Positions 17,220 to 26,737 are shown, counted from the stretch's first letter. The stretch is DNA of 64,000 nucleotides from Halopseudomonas bauzanensis (GCF_900114735.1 NZ_FOUA01000007.1:1-64000), one strand, 5' to 3'. Notes: a model not told the origin generated them from the letters alone. Program-made: numbers and translations.

Positions 17220-19150
17220 AGCTGGTATCTCAAGGCCAGGCTGGACTGCAGGCGTTGGGCCTGACGGAAGGATTCGCGGAGGATGCGGCGGTCCAGATGA
17301 TTCAGGGTGTCGGGTACGAGGCGGTTGCTGAGCGGCTGTCGCTCACGCTCCTGACGCTGGTGCTGCTGCATTCGGATAAGCTGGATGAACTCATAGGCCT
17401 CGGTATAGGCATCGGCATCCAGGGCCGCGATCGCCTCTTGCTGCTTGAGCAATTGTAACCGGCGGATTGTACTTGTCTCGCTGATACCCTGGGCCAGGGC
17501 CAGCACTCGGGCAGCGTCGACAAAAGGTGTCAACCCTTGGATCTTCAGGTCCAGGGTGTCCTTCTCACGGCCACTGCGGGAGGTGACGAAGTCGCGGAAC
17601 AGACCGATCGGCGGGCGGTGGGCGAGGGCGTTGCGGGCCATCAGATGCTGGAAAGTGCTATTGCGTGCGACCATGTCCAGTACGCTGCCGAACAGCGCCT
17701 GGGCACCCGCCGGCTCGCCCCAGATCACGCGAAAATCAAAGAAGATGGACGACGCCAGCAGGTTCTCCGGCGTGGCCGACTGGATGCAGCGGGTAAAGCG
17801 GGCCTGCCATTCGGCACGGGACAGGCAGAGCTCGGGATTACTCGCCATGATGTTGCCCTTGCACAGGGTGAACCCGCATTCGGCCAGCGCCTGGTTGATC
17901 TGCTGTGCCAGTGGTAACAGTTGTTGACGGTAGGCCGCGGCCTGGTCGGCATTCTCCGCTTCGAACAGCATGCCGTTGTCCTGGTCGGTCATCAGCGTCT
18001 GCTCGCGTCGGGCCTCGCTGCCGAAGCATAACCAGGTGAAGGGAACGCCGGGGTCGCCATGCTGGCGCAGGCACAACTCGATGACCCGGCATACGCTGTG
18101 GTCGTTGAGCAGCGTGATAATGTGGGTGACCTGGCCAGCAGATGCGCCATAGGCCAGCATGCTGTCGACCAGATGACGAATGTCCCGGCGCAGCGCTACC
18201 AGACTGGCAATGCTTTCGGCCTGGCTGATGGCACGTGCCAGGTGCACCAGGTCTACCCGCTGCAGGGCAAACAGGTCACGCTCGGATACCACGCCCACCA
18301 ATCGCCCCCGGTCCACCACGCACAAGTGGGCAATATGTTCTCGGGTCATGCTGATGGCGGCATCGAAGGCGCTGGCGGTTGAAGGCAGGTAGCAGGGCGA
18401 CGGCGTCATTACCTCAACGATGGGGCGCTGCAGATCGGTCTCGCCGTGTGCAACGATACGGCGCAGATCGCGCAGGGTGAAAATACCCTCTGGCGCGGCC
18501 TGCGCATCGGTGATGACGATACTGCCCACGCTGGCTTCATGCATCATTCTGACGGCGGTGCCGATTGGCGTGACGGGAGAGCAACTGACCGGCTTGCGGA
18601 TGGCAATCTGGGCCAGAAGGGTGTCCAGTGAATAATGGGCGCCGAGCGTTTCCGCCGCCTGGCGTTGCACCTGCAGATTGACCTGTTGCAACAGGCTGCT
18701 GACGCCGCGCAGGGCAAAATCACGGAACACCGGAGATATGCCGACCAACTCACTGAAATCGACGCGGGGCAATAGCAGGCAGAAGGTATCCTGCCCGGCT
18801 ATATGCTCGGTACGGGTGGCCCGATCGCCAATGAGAGCGGCCAGGGGAAAGCATTCACCGATACTGATCTCGAAGGTAGTGTCTGGCGTGTCCTGCCCGG
18901 CGATCCGCCGTTCGCCGCGCACTTGCCCCTGTTTGACGATATAGAAATGCTGCACCGGCCCGTCGCTGGGGCGGATGATGGCATCCCCTGCGGCATAGAA
19001 GCGCAACTGGCAATGCTCCACCAGCCAGGCCAGATGATGGGTCTCCATCTGATCGAATGGCGGGTAGCCGAGCAGGAAGGTCATGATGCCGTGAATATTC
19101 TGCTTCACGGCGGTCCTGCCCATCTGATCGAGCGAGTCGTCTCTGCTCAT
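17216..19150 (-). CDS. cNMP-binding / CBS-pair / DUF294 nucleotidyltransferase-like protein
   Basis: This 644-residue soluble protein has, in order, a cyclic-nucleotide-binding fold (about 25-150) and a CBS pair (about 180-305). A GlnD-like nucleotidyltransferase domain (about 335-480) follows, with the motif GSEARREQTLMTDQDNG, whose two aspartates would bind metal. A DUF294 C-terminal substrate-binding domain ends the protein. The ATG with GAGAGG upstream was chosen over a GTG 30 bases earlier. It is divergent from the acyl-CoA synthetase gene. The domains suggest a sensor that modifies a protein or nucleotide in response to ligands. Its ligand and target are unknown. Confidence 0.9.
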   Translation of the reverse strand: MSRDDSLDQMGRTAVKQNIHGIMTFLLGYPPFDQMETHHLAWLVEHCQLRFYAAGDAIIRPSDGPVQHFYIVKQGQVRGERRIAGQDTPDTTFEISIGECFPLAALIGDRATRTEHIAGQDTFCLLLPRVDFSELVGISPVFRDFALRGVSSLLQQVNLQVQRQAAETLGAHYSLDTLLAQIAIRKPVSCSPVTPIGTAVRMMHEASVGSIVITDAQAAPEGIFTLRDLRRIVAHGETDLQRPIVEVMTPSPCYLPSTASAFDAAISMTREHIAHLCVVDRGRLVGVVSERDLFALQRVDLVHLARAISQAESIASLVALRRDIRHLVDSMLAYGASAGQVTHIITLLNDHSVCRVIELCLRQHGDPGVPFTWLCFGSEARREQTLMTDQDNGMLFEAENADQAAAYRQQLLPLAQQINQALAECGFTLCKGNIMASNPELCLSRAEWQARFTRCIQSATPENLLASSIFFDFRVIWGEPAGAQALFGSVLDMVARNSTFQHLMARNALAHRPPIGLFRDFVTSRSGREKDTLDLKIQGLTPFVDAARVLALAQGISETSTIRRLQLLKQQEAIAALDADAYTEAYEFIQLIRMQQHQRQERERQPLSNRLVPDTLNHLDRRILRESFRQAQRLQSSLALRYQL

Positions 19151-19269
19151 CTGCGCCTCTCTCCGAAAGGGATAGTTCACCTTGGTTGCCGCGTGCAGCC
19201 CATCCGACGTAAGTCTAGTTTCGTTTTCAGCAGGATGGTCTAGGTTGATATGACAATAAGGAGACGATC

Positions 19270-21195
19270 ATGTCCGCACCCCCTGATTATGTCCTCGCCC
19301 GGCAACGCGCGATCCGTGATCCCGAGCTGTTCTGGGCCGATCATGCCGCCAGGCTGAGATGGCACACCCCTCCAAACATCACCTGCCAGCCAAGCGACGT
19401 CAGCCCCGGCCTGGTCGAATGGTTTCCCGATGGCAAGCTGAACACTGCCTGGCTGGCATTGGATGCGCACATCGAAGACGGCCGGGGAGAGCAGGTGGCC
19501 ATTATTCATGACTCGCCGGTGACCGGTACCAAGACGCATATCAGCTATGCCGAACTGCACCGACAGGTAGCGCTCTGTGCGGGTATGTTGCGCAGCCTGC
19601 AGGTGAAACAGGGCGACCGGGTCATCATCTACATGCCCATGGTGCCAGAAGCGGTCATCGCCATGCTGGCCTGTGCGCGTATCGGGGCCGTACATTGCGT
19701 GGTCTTCGGCGGGTTCGCGGCCAACGAGCTGGCGGTACGCATCAATGATGCCCAAGCCGACATCATCCTCACGGCCTCCTGCGGTATCGAGGTTGACCGT
19801 GTGGTGGAATACAAGCCATTGGTGGACCAGGCGATTGCCCGGGCAAATCATCCGGTCCGCCATTGCGTGGTGCTGCAACGACCCCAGGCGGTTGTCGGGT
19901 TGCAACCCGGGCGAGACCTGGATTGGCGTCAGCAGTTGGCAGCGGCAGTCCCGGCTGATGCCGTGCCGGTCGCGGCAACGGACCCGCTGTACATCCTCTA
20001 TACCTCTGGGACCACCGGCAAGCCCAAGGGCGTGGTGCGCGACCACGGCGGCCATGCCGTGGCGATGCGTTACAGCATGGAGGCGGTCTATGGCATGCAG
20101 CCGGGAGAGGTATTCTGGGCGGCATCGGATGTCGGCTGGGTGGTCGGTCATTCCTATATCGTCTACGGGCCGTTGTTGACCGGTTGCACCACCGTCATGT
20201 TCGAAGGCAAACCGGTACGCACACCGGATGCGGGCGCGGTGTGGCGCGTGTGTGCCGAGCATGGCGTCAAGGCGCTATTCACTGCGCCCACCGCCTTCCG
20301 GGCCATCCGCAAGGAGGACCCCCGTGCCGAGCTGGCCGGTCGGTATGACCTGAGTCAACTGGAGCGGCTGTACCTGGCGGGAGAGCGCCTTGATCCGCCT
20401 ACCTGGGAATGGTTGCACGAACATATCCGGCGGCCAGTACTGGATCACTGGTGGCAGACGGAAACCGGCTGGGCGGTCGCTGCCAACCCGGCGGGTTACG
20501 GTCTTGCCGAAACCCGTCCCGGCTCGGCGACTTTCCCGATGCCCGGTTACCAGTTGGCGATCCTCGATGACCAGGGGCAACCGGTCGCGTCGGGCGAGCA
20601 GGGCAACATCGTTATCCGCCTGCCGTTACCTCCGGGCTGCCTCACTTCCATCTGGGGTAGCCCGGAGCGCTTGCAGACCGGATACCTGAGCGAGTTTCCC
20701 GGCTACTACCAGACGGGTGATGCCGGCTATATCGATGCCGATGGCTATCTTTTCGTCATGGGCCGTACCGATGACATCGTCAACGTGGCCGGCCACCGGC
20801 TGTCCACCGGGGAGATGGAAGAAGTGCTGGGTTCGCATCCAGCGGTGGCCGAATGTGCGGTCATCAGTGTGCCTGATGCAATCAAGGGAGAGTTGCCGGT
20901 CGGACTGGTAGTGCTGAAGAACGATGTCACCATCGAGGCAGTCCGATTGAGTGCGGAGCTGGCGGCACTGCTACGCGAGGAGATCGGAGCACTGGCGTGC
21001 TATCAGCGCACCCTGGTGGTCAGTCGGCTACCGAAAACCCGCTCGGGCAAGATCCTCCGGCGAGTTCTGCGACAAATGGTGCGGGGCGAGGAATGGACGG
21101 CGCCGTCTACCATCGATGACCCCGGCTGCCTGGATGAACTGGCGCTATTGTTGCAGACGCCGGAGGGGGCGGAGGTCGTTGGCGTTTCACAATAA
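19270..21195 (+). CDS. prpE: acyl-CoA synthetase of the propionyl/acetyl-CoA synthetase (PrpE/ACSS3) type
   Basis: This 641-residue enzyme would convert a short-chain acid such as propionate or acetate to its CoA thioester through an acyl-AMP. Seen: the AMP-binding P-loop YTSGTTGKPKGVVRDHGG near residue 245, the A5 region DHWWQTETGW near 395, the A7/A8 region YQTGDAGYIDADG with GRTDDIVNVAGHRLSTGE, and the C-terminal catalytic and acetylation-site lysine in LPKTRSGKILRR. The RDHGG after the P-loop and the total length fit the PrpE/ACSS3 branch better than Acs. It is divergent from the cNMP/CBS gene. Exact substrate is inferred. Confidence 0.88.
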   Translation: MSAPPDYVLARQRAIRDPELFWADHAARLRWHTPPNITCQPSDVSPGLVEWFPDGKLNTAWLALDAHIEDGRGEQVAIIHDSPVTGTKTHISYAELHRQVALCAGMLRSLQVKQGDRVIIYMPMVPEAVIAMLACARIGAVHCVVFGGFAANELAVRINDAQADIILTASCGIEVDRVVEYKPLVDQAIARANHPVRHCVVLQRPQAVVGLQPGRDLDWRQQLAAAVPADAVPVAATDPLYILYTSGTTGKPKGVVRDHGGHAVAMRYSMEAVYGMQPGEVFWAASDVGWVVGHSYIVYGPLLTGCTTVMFEGKPVRTPDAGAVWRVCAEHGVKALFTAPTAFRAIRKEDPRAELAGRYDLSQLERLYLAGERLDPPTWEWLHEHIRRPVLDHWWQTETGWAVAANPAGYGLAETRPGSATFPMPGYQLAILDDQGQPVASGEQGNIVIRLPLPPGCLTSIWGSPERLQTGYLSEFPGYYQTGDAGYIDADGYLFVMGRTDDIVNVAGHRLSTGEMEEVLGSHPAVAECAVISVPDAIKGELPVGLVVLKNDVTIEAVRLSAELAALLREEIGALACYQRTLVVSRLPKTRSGKILRRVLRQMVRGEEWTAPSTIDDPGCLDELALLLQTPEGAEVVGVSQ

Positions 21196-21279
21196 TCACC
21201 AATTTGCTATCGTGGCGCGGTTGCGGGATATTGCGGCATTTAGAAGCTACACCCGCTGTGCTCATGAAAGGGGTAAACG

Positions 21280-21930
21280 GTGATCAAGGTATTGGTGGTG
21301 GACGATCATGATCTGGTGCGCATGGGAATCACCCGAATGCTCGGTGACGTGCCCGGACTGTCCATTGTGGGAGAGGCGGACAGCGGCGAAACGGCCATCA
21401 CCCAGGCACGAGCGTTGAAGCCGGATGTCGTTCTGATGGATGTACGCATGCCGGGAATCGGCGGCCTGGAAGCCACCCGCAAGCTGCTGCAGCATGATCG
21501 CAGCATCAAGGTTATCGCCGTTACCGCCTGTGACGAAGAGCCTTTCCCGACTCGTCTGATGCAGGCTGGAGCTGCCGGTTACGTCACCAAGGGGGCCGCC
21601 CTGGAAGAGATGGTCAACGCCATTCGCAAGGTGGTGGCCGGCCAACGCCATATCAGTCCCGATATTGCCCAGCTGCTGCTGGCGCGGATGTACGAACCGG
21701 GCAATGTGGGGCCCTTCGATGCGCTGTCGGAGCGGGAGATGCAGATTGCGCTGATGATTGTCGGCTGTGAAAAGGTGCAAGGCATTTCCGACAAGCTTCA
21801 CCTCAGTCCCAAGACCGTGAACACCTACCGTTACCGTATATTCGAAAAGCTCGGCATCACCAGTGATGTGGAGCTGACGTTGCTGGCAGTGCGTCATGGC
21901 ATGATCGACGCCACATTCAGCCAGGCATGA
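21280..21930 (+). CDS. gacA: response regulator GacA (UvrY family)
   Basis: GacA is the response regulator of the GacS/GacA global system, which in pseudomonads turns on the small RNAs that titrate RsmA. The 216-residue protein has a receiver domain (D8-D9, phosphoacceptor D54 in LMDVRMPG) and a LuxR-type helix-turn-helix near residues 150-205 ([33 protein letters not shown]). The start is GTG. It overlaps uvrC by four bases, and the gacA-uvrC-pgsA order is strongly conserved in Pseudomonas. The Rsm small RNAs are not in this window. Confidence 0.97.
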   Translation: MIKVLVVDDHDLVRMGITRMLGDVPGLSIVGEADSGETAITQARALKPDVVLMDVRMPGIGGLEATRKLLQHDRSIKVIAVTACDEEPFPTRLMQAGAAGYVTKGAALEEMVNAIRKVVAGQRHISPDIAQLLLARMYEPGNVGPFDALSEREMQIALMIVGCEKVQGISDKLHLSPKTVNTYRYRIFEKLGITSDVELTLLAVRHGMIDATFSQA

Positions 21931-23756
21931 AGCCGGAAGGATTCGATGCCGCGGCCTTCCTGTCAGCGGTAACCGGCAAGCCGGGGGTCTACCGGATGTT
22001 CGATGCCGACGGCGAGTTGCTGTACGTTGGCAAGGCGAACAACCTGAAGAAACGCCTGTCCAGTTACTTCCGCCAGACCGGGCTGAGCCCCAAGACCGCG
22101 GCGCTGGTAGCGCGTATCCGGCACATCGACACCACCGTCACGGCCAACGAAACCGAGGCGCTGTTGCTTGAGCAGAGCCTGATCAAGGTTTCGCGCCCGC
22201 CGTACAACATTCTGTTACGCGACGATAAATCCTACCCCTATGTCTATCTTTCCAGTCTGGACGCCTATCCACGGCTCGGACTGCATCGGGGGACCAAAAA
22301 GGCCAAGGGACGCTATTTTGGCCCCTATCCCAGCGCGGGTGCGATCCGCGAGAGCCTGAGCCTGCTGCAGAAGACCTTCAAAGTGCGTCAGTGCGAGGAA
22401 AGCTATTTCCGCAACCGTACCCGGCCCTGTCTGCAATACCAGATCAAGCGCTGCAAGGCGCCCTGTGTTGGCTTCGTCAGCGAGGAGGAGTACGCCGAGG
22501 ACGTGCGGCATTCGGTCATGTTTCTGGAAGGGCGCAGCAATGCTCTGACGGATGAATTGACCCAGGCCATGGAGAGCGCTGCACAGAATCTCGACTTCGA
22601 GCGGGCCGCCGAGCTGCGTGATCAGATCGGCCAACTGCGGCGGGTGCAGGATCAGCAGAACATCGATACCGAATATGGCAACGTGGACGTCATTGCCGCC
22701 GCCGTGACGCCGGGCGGCGCCTGTGTTCACGTCATCATGGTCAGGCAGGGCAGGGTATTGGGCAGTCGCAACCACTTCCCGCGGGTGCCAATCGAACAGA
22801 CCCCCGGTGAAGTTCTCGCGGCTTTCCTGCCGCAATACTATCTGGGCACCGGCGAAAGGGAGCTGCCGAAGGAAATCATCCTCAACGCAGTCCCTGAGGA
22901 TCTGCCCGTTATCGCCGATGCGCTGGCGCAGGCACGGGGCCGGGCGGTCAACTTCACTCACCGGGTGCGGGGCACGCGCAGCCGCTGGCAGAGCATGGCG
23001 GTTACCAATGCCGAACAGGCGCTGACCTCCATGCTCGGCAACCGGCAGAATGTACAGGCGCGTTTCGAGGCGCTGCAGGAAGCGCTCGGGCTGGATGAGA
23101 TTCCCACCCGCCTGGAGTGCTACGACATCAGCCACACCAGTGGCGAATCGACCGTGGCGTCCTGCGTCGTATTCGGTCCCGAAGGGCCTTTGAAAAGCGA
23201 CTATCGGCGCTACAACATCGAGGGCGTAACCGCAGGTGATGACTATGCAGCCATGCAGCAGGCATTGATGCGGCGGTTCGCCAAATTGCGCGATGGTGAA
23301 GGCAAGATGCCGGATATTCTCCTGGTTGACGGTGGCAAGGGTCAGATGAACATGGCTCGCGAAGTGCTCCAGGAGTTGGCCATTCATGACTTGACCCTGC
23401 TTGGCGTGGCCAAGGGCGTTACCCGCAAGGCCGGCATGGAGACTCTGTACCTGAACGACCCGCACAATGAACTGGTGCTGCCCGGCCACTCACCGGCGCT
23501 GCACCTGATTCAGCATATTCGCGACGAGGCGCACCGCTTCGCCATTACCGGCCACCGCCAGCGCCGCGGCAAGACCCGAAACACCTCCACCCTCGAAGGA
23601 ATCGCCGGGGTGGGTCCGAAACGACGCAGAGAGCTGCTGAAACACTTCGGCGGCTTGCAGGAGCTGACTCGCGCCAGCGCCGTGGAGATCGCCAAGGCGC
23701 CCGGCATCAGCAAAAAACTGGCAGAACAGATATATACTGCCCTGCATAGCGACTAG
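21927..23756 (+). CDS. uvrC: excinuclease ABC subunit C
   Basis: UvrC makes both incisions around a DNA lesion held by UvrB in nucleotide-excision repair. The 609-residue protein has the GIY-YIG nuclease for the 3' cut ([18 protein letters not shown], residues 17-35), a cysteine-containing linker, and a UVR motif that binds UvrB near 205-235. The RNase-H-like nuclease for the 5' cut follows ([11 protein letters not shown] near 395, LLVDGGKGQ near 468), and a C-terminal helix-hairpin-helix pair binds DNA. Its start overlaps the gacA stop as ATGA. Confidence 0.98.
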   Translation: MKPEGFDAAAFLSAVTGKPGVYRMFDADGELLYVGKANNLKKRLSSYFRQTGLSPKTAALVARIRHIDTTVTANETEALLLEQSLIKVSRPPYNILLRDDKSYPYVYLSSLDAYPRLGLHRGTKKAKGRYFGPYPSAGAIRESLSLLQKTFKVRQCEESYFRNRTRPCLQYQIKRCKAPCVGFVSEEEYAEDVRHSVMFLEGRSNALTDELTQAMESAAQNLDFERAAELRDQIGQLRRVQDQQNIDTEYGNVDVIAAAVTPGGACVHVIMVRQGRVLGSRNHFPRVPIEQTPGEVLAAFLPQYYLGTGERELPKEIILNAVPEDLPVIADALAQARGRAVNFTHRVRGTRSRWQSMAVTNAEQALTSMLGNRQNVQARFEALQEALGLDEIPTRLECYDISHTSGESTVASCVVFGPEGPLKSDYRRYNIEGVTAGDDYAAMQQALMRRFAKLRDGEGKMPDILLVDGGKGQMNMAREVLQELAIHDLTLLGVAKGVTRKAGMETLYLNDPHNELVLPGHSPALHLIQHIRDEAHRFAITGHRQRRGKTRNTSTLEGIAGVGPKRRRELLKHFGGLQELTRASAVEIAKAPGISKKLAEQIYTALHSD

Positions 23757-23787
23757 AATGCTGTCCAAACCCGTTCGCAGAGACGTT

Positions 23788-24360
23788 ATGAACATTCCGA
23801 ATATTCTTACCTTGATGCGGGTTGGCCTGATCCCCGTATTTATCCTGCTGTATTACCTGCCGTTCCACTGGAGTTATCTGGCTGCCGCAGTGATTTTCAC
23901 TCTGGCCAGTATTACCGACTGGCTGGATGGCTATCTGGCGCGCAAATGGGAGCAGAGTACCCCTTTCGGTGCTTTTCTCGACCCGGTGGCAGACAAACTC
24001 ATGGTTGCCGTGGCACTGGTATTGCTGGTGCAGAGTCACAGCAATTTCTGGGTAACGGCGCCGGCGGTGGTCATCATCGGCCGTGAGATCGTCATCTCCG
24101 CCTTGCGTGAGTGGATGGCCGAGCTTGGCGCACGGTCGCAGGTAGCCGTCTCCAACCTGGGTAAATACAAGACCACCGCCCAGATGATCGCCCTGGTTGT
24201 GCTGCTGGCCAACCCGGCCTTGCCAATGACTGCCTGGGTCGTTCTCGGGTATGTGCTGCTGATGATTTCTGCCGCGCTGACGCTGTGGTCCATGGTGGCC
24301 TATCTGCGCGCGGCCTGGCCGCACCTGCGCCCCGATGCTGGCGAAAAAAACGACAGATAA
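23788..24360 (+). CDS. pgsA: CDP-diacylglycerol--glycerol-3-phosphate 3-phosphatidyltransferase
   Basis: PgsA makes phosphatidylglycerol phosphate, the committed step to phosphatidylglycerol and cardiolipin, at the inner membrane. The 190-residue protein has several membrane helices and the complete CDP-alcohol phosphotransferase signature, D-G-x2-A-R-x8-G-x3-D-x3-D, in [10 protein letters not shown] followed by [10 protein letters not shown] at about residues 50-75. The ATG giving [13 protein letters not shown] was chosen because it matches other Pseudomonas PgsA starts; an ATG 30 bases upstream is less likely. It follows uvrC closely and is followed by the tRNA-Gly promoter. Confidence 0.96.
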   Translation: MNIPNILTLMRVGLIPVFILLYYLPFHWSYLAAAVIFTLASITDWLDGYLARKWEQSTPFGAFLDPVADKLMVAVALVLLVQSHSNFWVTAPAVVIIGREIVISALREWMAELGARSQVAVSNLGKYKTTAQMIALVVLLANPALPMTAWVVLGYVLLMISAALTLWSMVAYLRAAWPHLRPDAGEKNDR

Positions 24361-24379
24361 ACTTTTTTGAATCAATGAC

Positions 24380-24407
24380 TTGACAGGGCGTCGGAGAAAG
24401 ATAGAAT
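24380..24407 (+). promoter_or_regulatory. strong sigma-70 promoter of the tRNA-Gly/tRNA-Cys transcript
   Basis: A perfect TTGACA -35 box and a TAGAAT -10 box are separated by 16 bases. A GC-rich discriminator follows, and the mature tRNA-Gly starts 15 bases after the -10 box. These are the features of a stringently controlled stable-RNA promoter. Confidence 0.8.
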
Positions 24408-24422
24408 AGGCGCCGTTCCAGA

Positions 24423-24498
<76 letters not shown>

Positions 24499-24540
24499 TA
24501 TTCAGTTGTGTTGCAGTAGCAGCACAGCAGCCCCCTTCGA

Positions 24541-24614
24541 GGCCGGGTGGCAGAGTGGTCATGCAGCGGATTGCAAATCCGTGAACGCCGGTTCGATTCC
24601 GACCTCGGCCTCCA
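24541..24614 (+). tRNA. tRNA-Cys (GCA)
   Basis: This 74-base tRNA has an acceptor stem GGCCGGG paired with CTCGGCC (one G-T pair), anticodon loop TTGCAAA, T-loop GGTTCGATTCC and encoded CCA. It lies 42 bases after tRNA-Gly and shares its transcript. Confidence 0.97.
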
Positions 24615-24619
24615 GTATT

Positions 24620-24657
24620 AAAGCCCCGCAGATTCTACGTCTGCGGGGCTTTTTGCT
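24620..24657. terminator. terminator after tRNA-Cys, usable in both directions
   Basis: AAAGCCCCGCAGA and TCTGCGGGGCTTT form a thirteen-base perfect stem, followed by further T residues. It ends the tRNA transcript and may also stop the leftward toxin gene. Confidence 0.92.
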
Positions 24658-24724
24658 TTCTGTCTTTCTGCGAACCGTTTCCGCAGCATTCTCAAAAATA
24701 CCGCGATGCGAGTCCGCTCCGCCT

Positions 24725-25420
24725 TTAGACCGAGGCGATCTTGTTCACGCTGGAAATCGCCTTGCCGTCCCAAATCATTTCGTAGTGGGTGGCTTGCACG
24801 ATGGAGTGCACCGGTCTCGGAGTCAGCAGTCCCCAGCAAGTATTGCCCGGGCTGCGGACTGAGTGATATTTCAGGCCCGGTATCCCCGCGTGCTTCAGGC
24901 TGGCGCCAGCGACATGCGCGGCCGCATAGCTGTCGGGGTCGTAGATCGGATGGTCAGGCGTGATACCGGTCAGGTCGCGCAAACCGGTCTGGTCGAATTG
25001 GCAGCACAGCCCGCGCAGCAGGATGCGGTCGAAGGCGAGGCCTTTCACGCCGCTCCAATAGCTCTGCTGGTGATATTGCACCTCCGCCAGGGCCGTAGTG
25101 ATCGAGTCCCCCAGATAGAGGACGCCGAAGCTACCATCACTGAAGCGCGAGCCGGCAGGATTGATATGAGTGAAGGGCGCTACCGCATAGGAACAGCCGG
25201 GGATGCCGAAGGGGATATCGGTGCGGCGCATGAACTCAAGTCGCCCGGCCTCGTTCAACAAGCGCGGGTTGGTTCGCGCCTGGAGCTCATGCAGCGCCTC
25301 GAATTCTTCAGGATCAGCTACATCGTCGAACAGGGCGATGGGTGGATACTTGGAGTTGACCAGGCGGTAGCCGGTTGCGGTGCCAGGAGCGACCTCGGGC
25401 AGGTCGACCCAGTTCACCAC
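24725..25420 (-). CDS. RES-domain toxin
   Basis: This 231-residue protein has the RES-fold residues after which the family is named: arginine in GSRFSDGSFGVLYLG near residue 91, glutamate in TALAEVQ near 110, and serine in YHSVRSPGNTCW near 187. Characterised members of the family (MbcT, ParT, Pseudomonas Res) deplete or use NAD+ and arrest growth. The start overlaps the antitoxin stop by seven bases, the usual antitoxin-first arrangement. All three signature residues are present, so the toxin looks intact. The NAD-consuming activity is inferred from the family. Confidence 0.92.
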   Translation of the reverse strand: MVNWVDLPEVAPGTATGYRLVNSKYPPIALFDDVADPEEFEALHELQARTNPRLLNEAGRLEFMRRTDIPFGIPGCSYAVAPFTHINPAGSRFSDGSFGVLYLGDSITTALAEVQYHQQSYWSGVKGLAFDRILLRGLCCQFDQTGLRDLTGITPDHPIYDPDSYAAAHVAGASLKHAGIPGLKYHSVRSPGNTCWGLLTPRPVHSIVQATHYEMIWDGKAISSVNKIASV

Positions 25421-25815
25421 ATTGCCCCCCGCAGCCCGTCGATTCGGCGAAACGTTTCGTAAAGTGATGCAAAGCTGCCGTCAGCCATGACACTCAGCGG
25501 CTGGCGGCCGTTGAAAAAGGCATTGTCGTTGGGCAGCTTGAGGAAGCCATACACGTTGTCGGGGTTGTCGAAGATCAGCCGCAACGTCCCATGGATATTG
25601 AGCACATAACTGATTCGGTCGAGCTGATCATTATCCAGGGCAATGGTCCCGTTACCGGCTTTGGCCCGGGCCAGGGTGCTGCCGGAAACACGCAGAATCC
25701 GCGACATCTGCTCCCGTGAAGCACCCCAGCGCTCCATGATCGTTACCGCTGTGCGCAAGCCCACGGTGCTCTGGTGTTTCTCGGCGCTGATTTTCTGAAT
25801 ATCTGCTAATGACAT
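25414..25815 (-). CDS. Xre/MbcA/ParS-type antitoxin
   Basis: This 133-residue protein has a helix-turn-helix-like N-terminal region (RMSRILRVSGSTLARAKAG core near residues 40-65) and a C-terminal toxin-binding domain with the typical ending FFNGRQPLSVMADGSF and YETFRRIDGLRG. It should neutralise the RES protein and repress the operon. A longer reading adds 28 residues upstream; the chosen ATG gives a normal family length. Its gene overlaps the toxin gene. Confidence 0.9.
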   Translation of the reverse strand: MSLADIQKISAEKHQSTVGLRTAVTIMERWGASREQMSRILRVSGSTLARAKAGNGTIALDNDQLDRISYVLNIHGTLRLIFDNPDNVYGFLKLPNDNAFFNGRQPLSVMADGSFASLYETFRRIDGLRGAMW

Positions 25816-25905
25816 TTTATCTACCCGCTTGCTATCCAGTGGTTGTCTGGAGAATGCAATTATAGAATAGCATGTCTGCAGATGTTGCGACAGGCTCAAT
25901 GGTGA

Positions 25906-26289
25906 TCAGCGCGCAACCCTGCCGTATTCATCCTCAAGCAGTTTTGTAATCAGCTCGGAGGTAGTAACTCCTCTGGAGGCAGCAACGGTATGCAGCATCT
26001 CACGTGCCAGTGCGGTTACCTCGGTTCGTACCATTCGCGTAGAAGGTGCCCCCTTGCGAGTCGGAAGGGCTGCTTCCCGTGCTCGCCTGGCGGAAAGCGC
26101 TTTTTGCAAGCGTGTACGGGATTCCGAATCCAATTGCTGGTCAACCAATTGCTGCACCTGCTCCGCAGTATCCAGCAGCTCAATCAGCTGATAACGCAGA
26201 GACAACCGACCACCCTGTATCTGGCCCAATAGCCACTGCCGAGTCCAATGGACTTCCTTGCGACTTCTCAATTGAAATTGCTTCTTCAT
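25906..26289 (-). CDS. unknown 127-residue protein with a ribbon-helix-helix-like C-terminus
   Basis: I do not recognise this protein as a named family. Its N-terminal two thirds are helical and rich in Gln, Arg and Leu. The last 45 residues (VRTEVTALAREMLHTVAASR, then TTSELITKLLEDEY) have the strand-helix-helix spacing of ribbon-helix-helix DNA-binding proteins. A perfect palindrome lies 27 bases upstream of its ATG, which would fit self-regulation. It lies about 90 bases upstream of the antitoxin gene on the same strand and could be cotranscribed with it. The DNA-binding role is an inference. Confidence 0.65.
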   Translation of the reverse strand: MKKQFQLRSRKEVHWTRQWLLGQIQGGRLSLRYQLIELLDTAEQVQQLVDQQLDSESRTRLQKALSARRAREAALPTRKGAPSTRMVRTEVTALAREMLHTVAASRGVTTSELITKLLEDEYGRVAR

Positions 26290-26315
26290 CGTCTCTCGCC
26301 TTGTTCTACGTTGTG

Positions 26316-26336
26316 GAATTCTACGGAGTAGAATTC
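26316..26336. promoter_or_regulatory. perfect palindrome, likely operator of the 127-residue protein gene
   Basis: GAATTCTAC and GTAGAATTC flank GGA, a perfect nine-base inverted repeat 27 bases upstream of the start. A further TTCTACG copy lies just to the left. Position and symmetry suggest a repressor site. Confidence 0.6.
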
Positions 26337-26491
26337 AGAAGTGTAACCCGTGAACAGCGATTTTGCTGAAGGGGCGAACAAGGGGGCGTCTGATCAATAG
26401 GTGTTAAGCGCTGGCCGTATCAAGCTTTCCAGGCGCTATTGCGGCGGGACGAAAATGGCGTGAGTCATCTCGGGAAGGGACAGCATTTCTG

Positions 26492-26737
26492 TCAAAGCGG
26501 CTCACTTCGATCAGGTATATCCGGCTCATCTGGCCCCGGCACTGTTCCTGGCGGCTGCGCCCTGGGCTTCGGCACCATATCAGGAGCCTCCTCCGGAGCT
26601 TGCTGCGGCACATCATCCGGTCCCGGCGGCTCTGTCGGGGCGCGTTCTGGAGGCGTACCCGGGTTCGGCCCCTGGCCTGGACGCTGCCCTGGTACCGGCT
26701 GCTGTTCTTGCGGAAGATCAAGCGGATCAATACTCAT
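26492..26737 (-). CDS. small proline-rich hydrophilic protein
   Basis: This 81-residue protein is made almost entirely of Pro, Glu, Gln, Asp and Gly, with PG and EP repeats, and is probably disordered. An AGGAGG site eight bases before the ATG argues that it is a real gene. Similar short proline-rich proteins of unknown function occur in other pseudomonads. There is no signal peptide or membrane segment. It lies alone between the 127-residue protein gene and tRNA-Leu. Function unknown. Confidence 0.65.
   Translation of the reverse strand: MSIDPLDLPQEQQPVPGQRPGQGPNPGTPPERAPTEPPGPDDVPQQAPEEAPDMVPKPRAQPPGTVPGPDEPDIPDRSEPL

Noticed and set aside
22215-23489. Long open frame (424 codons) on the - strand opposite uvrC
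   Set aside because: UvrC motifs on the + strand are complete; the antisense translation shows no recognisable family.
24587-24601. 15-base direct repeat shared with 26997-27011, considered as attachment sites of an island
   Set aside because: Both copies are the T arm of tRNAs, which is naturally conserved, and no integrase lies between them.
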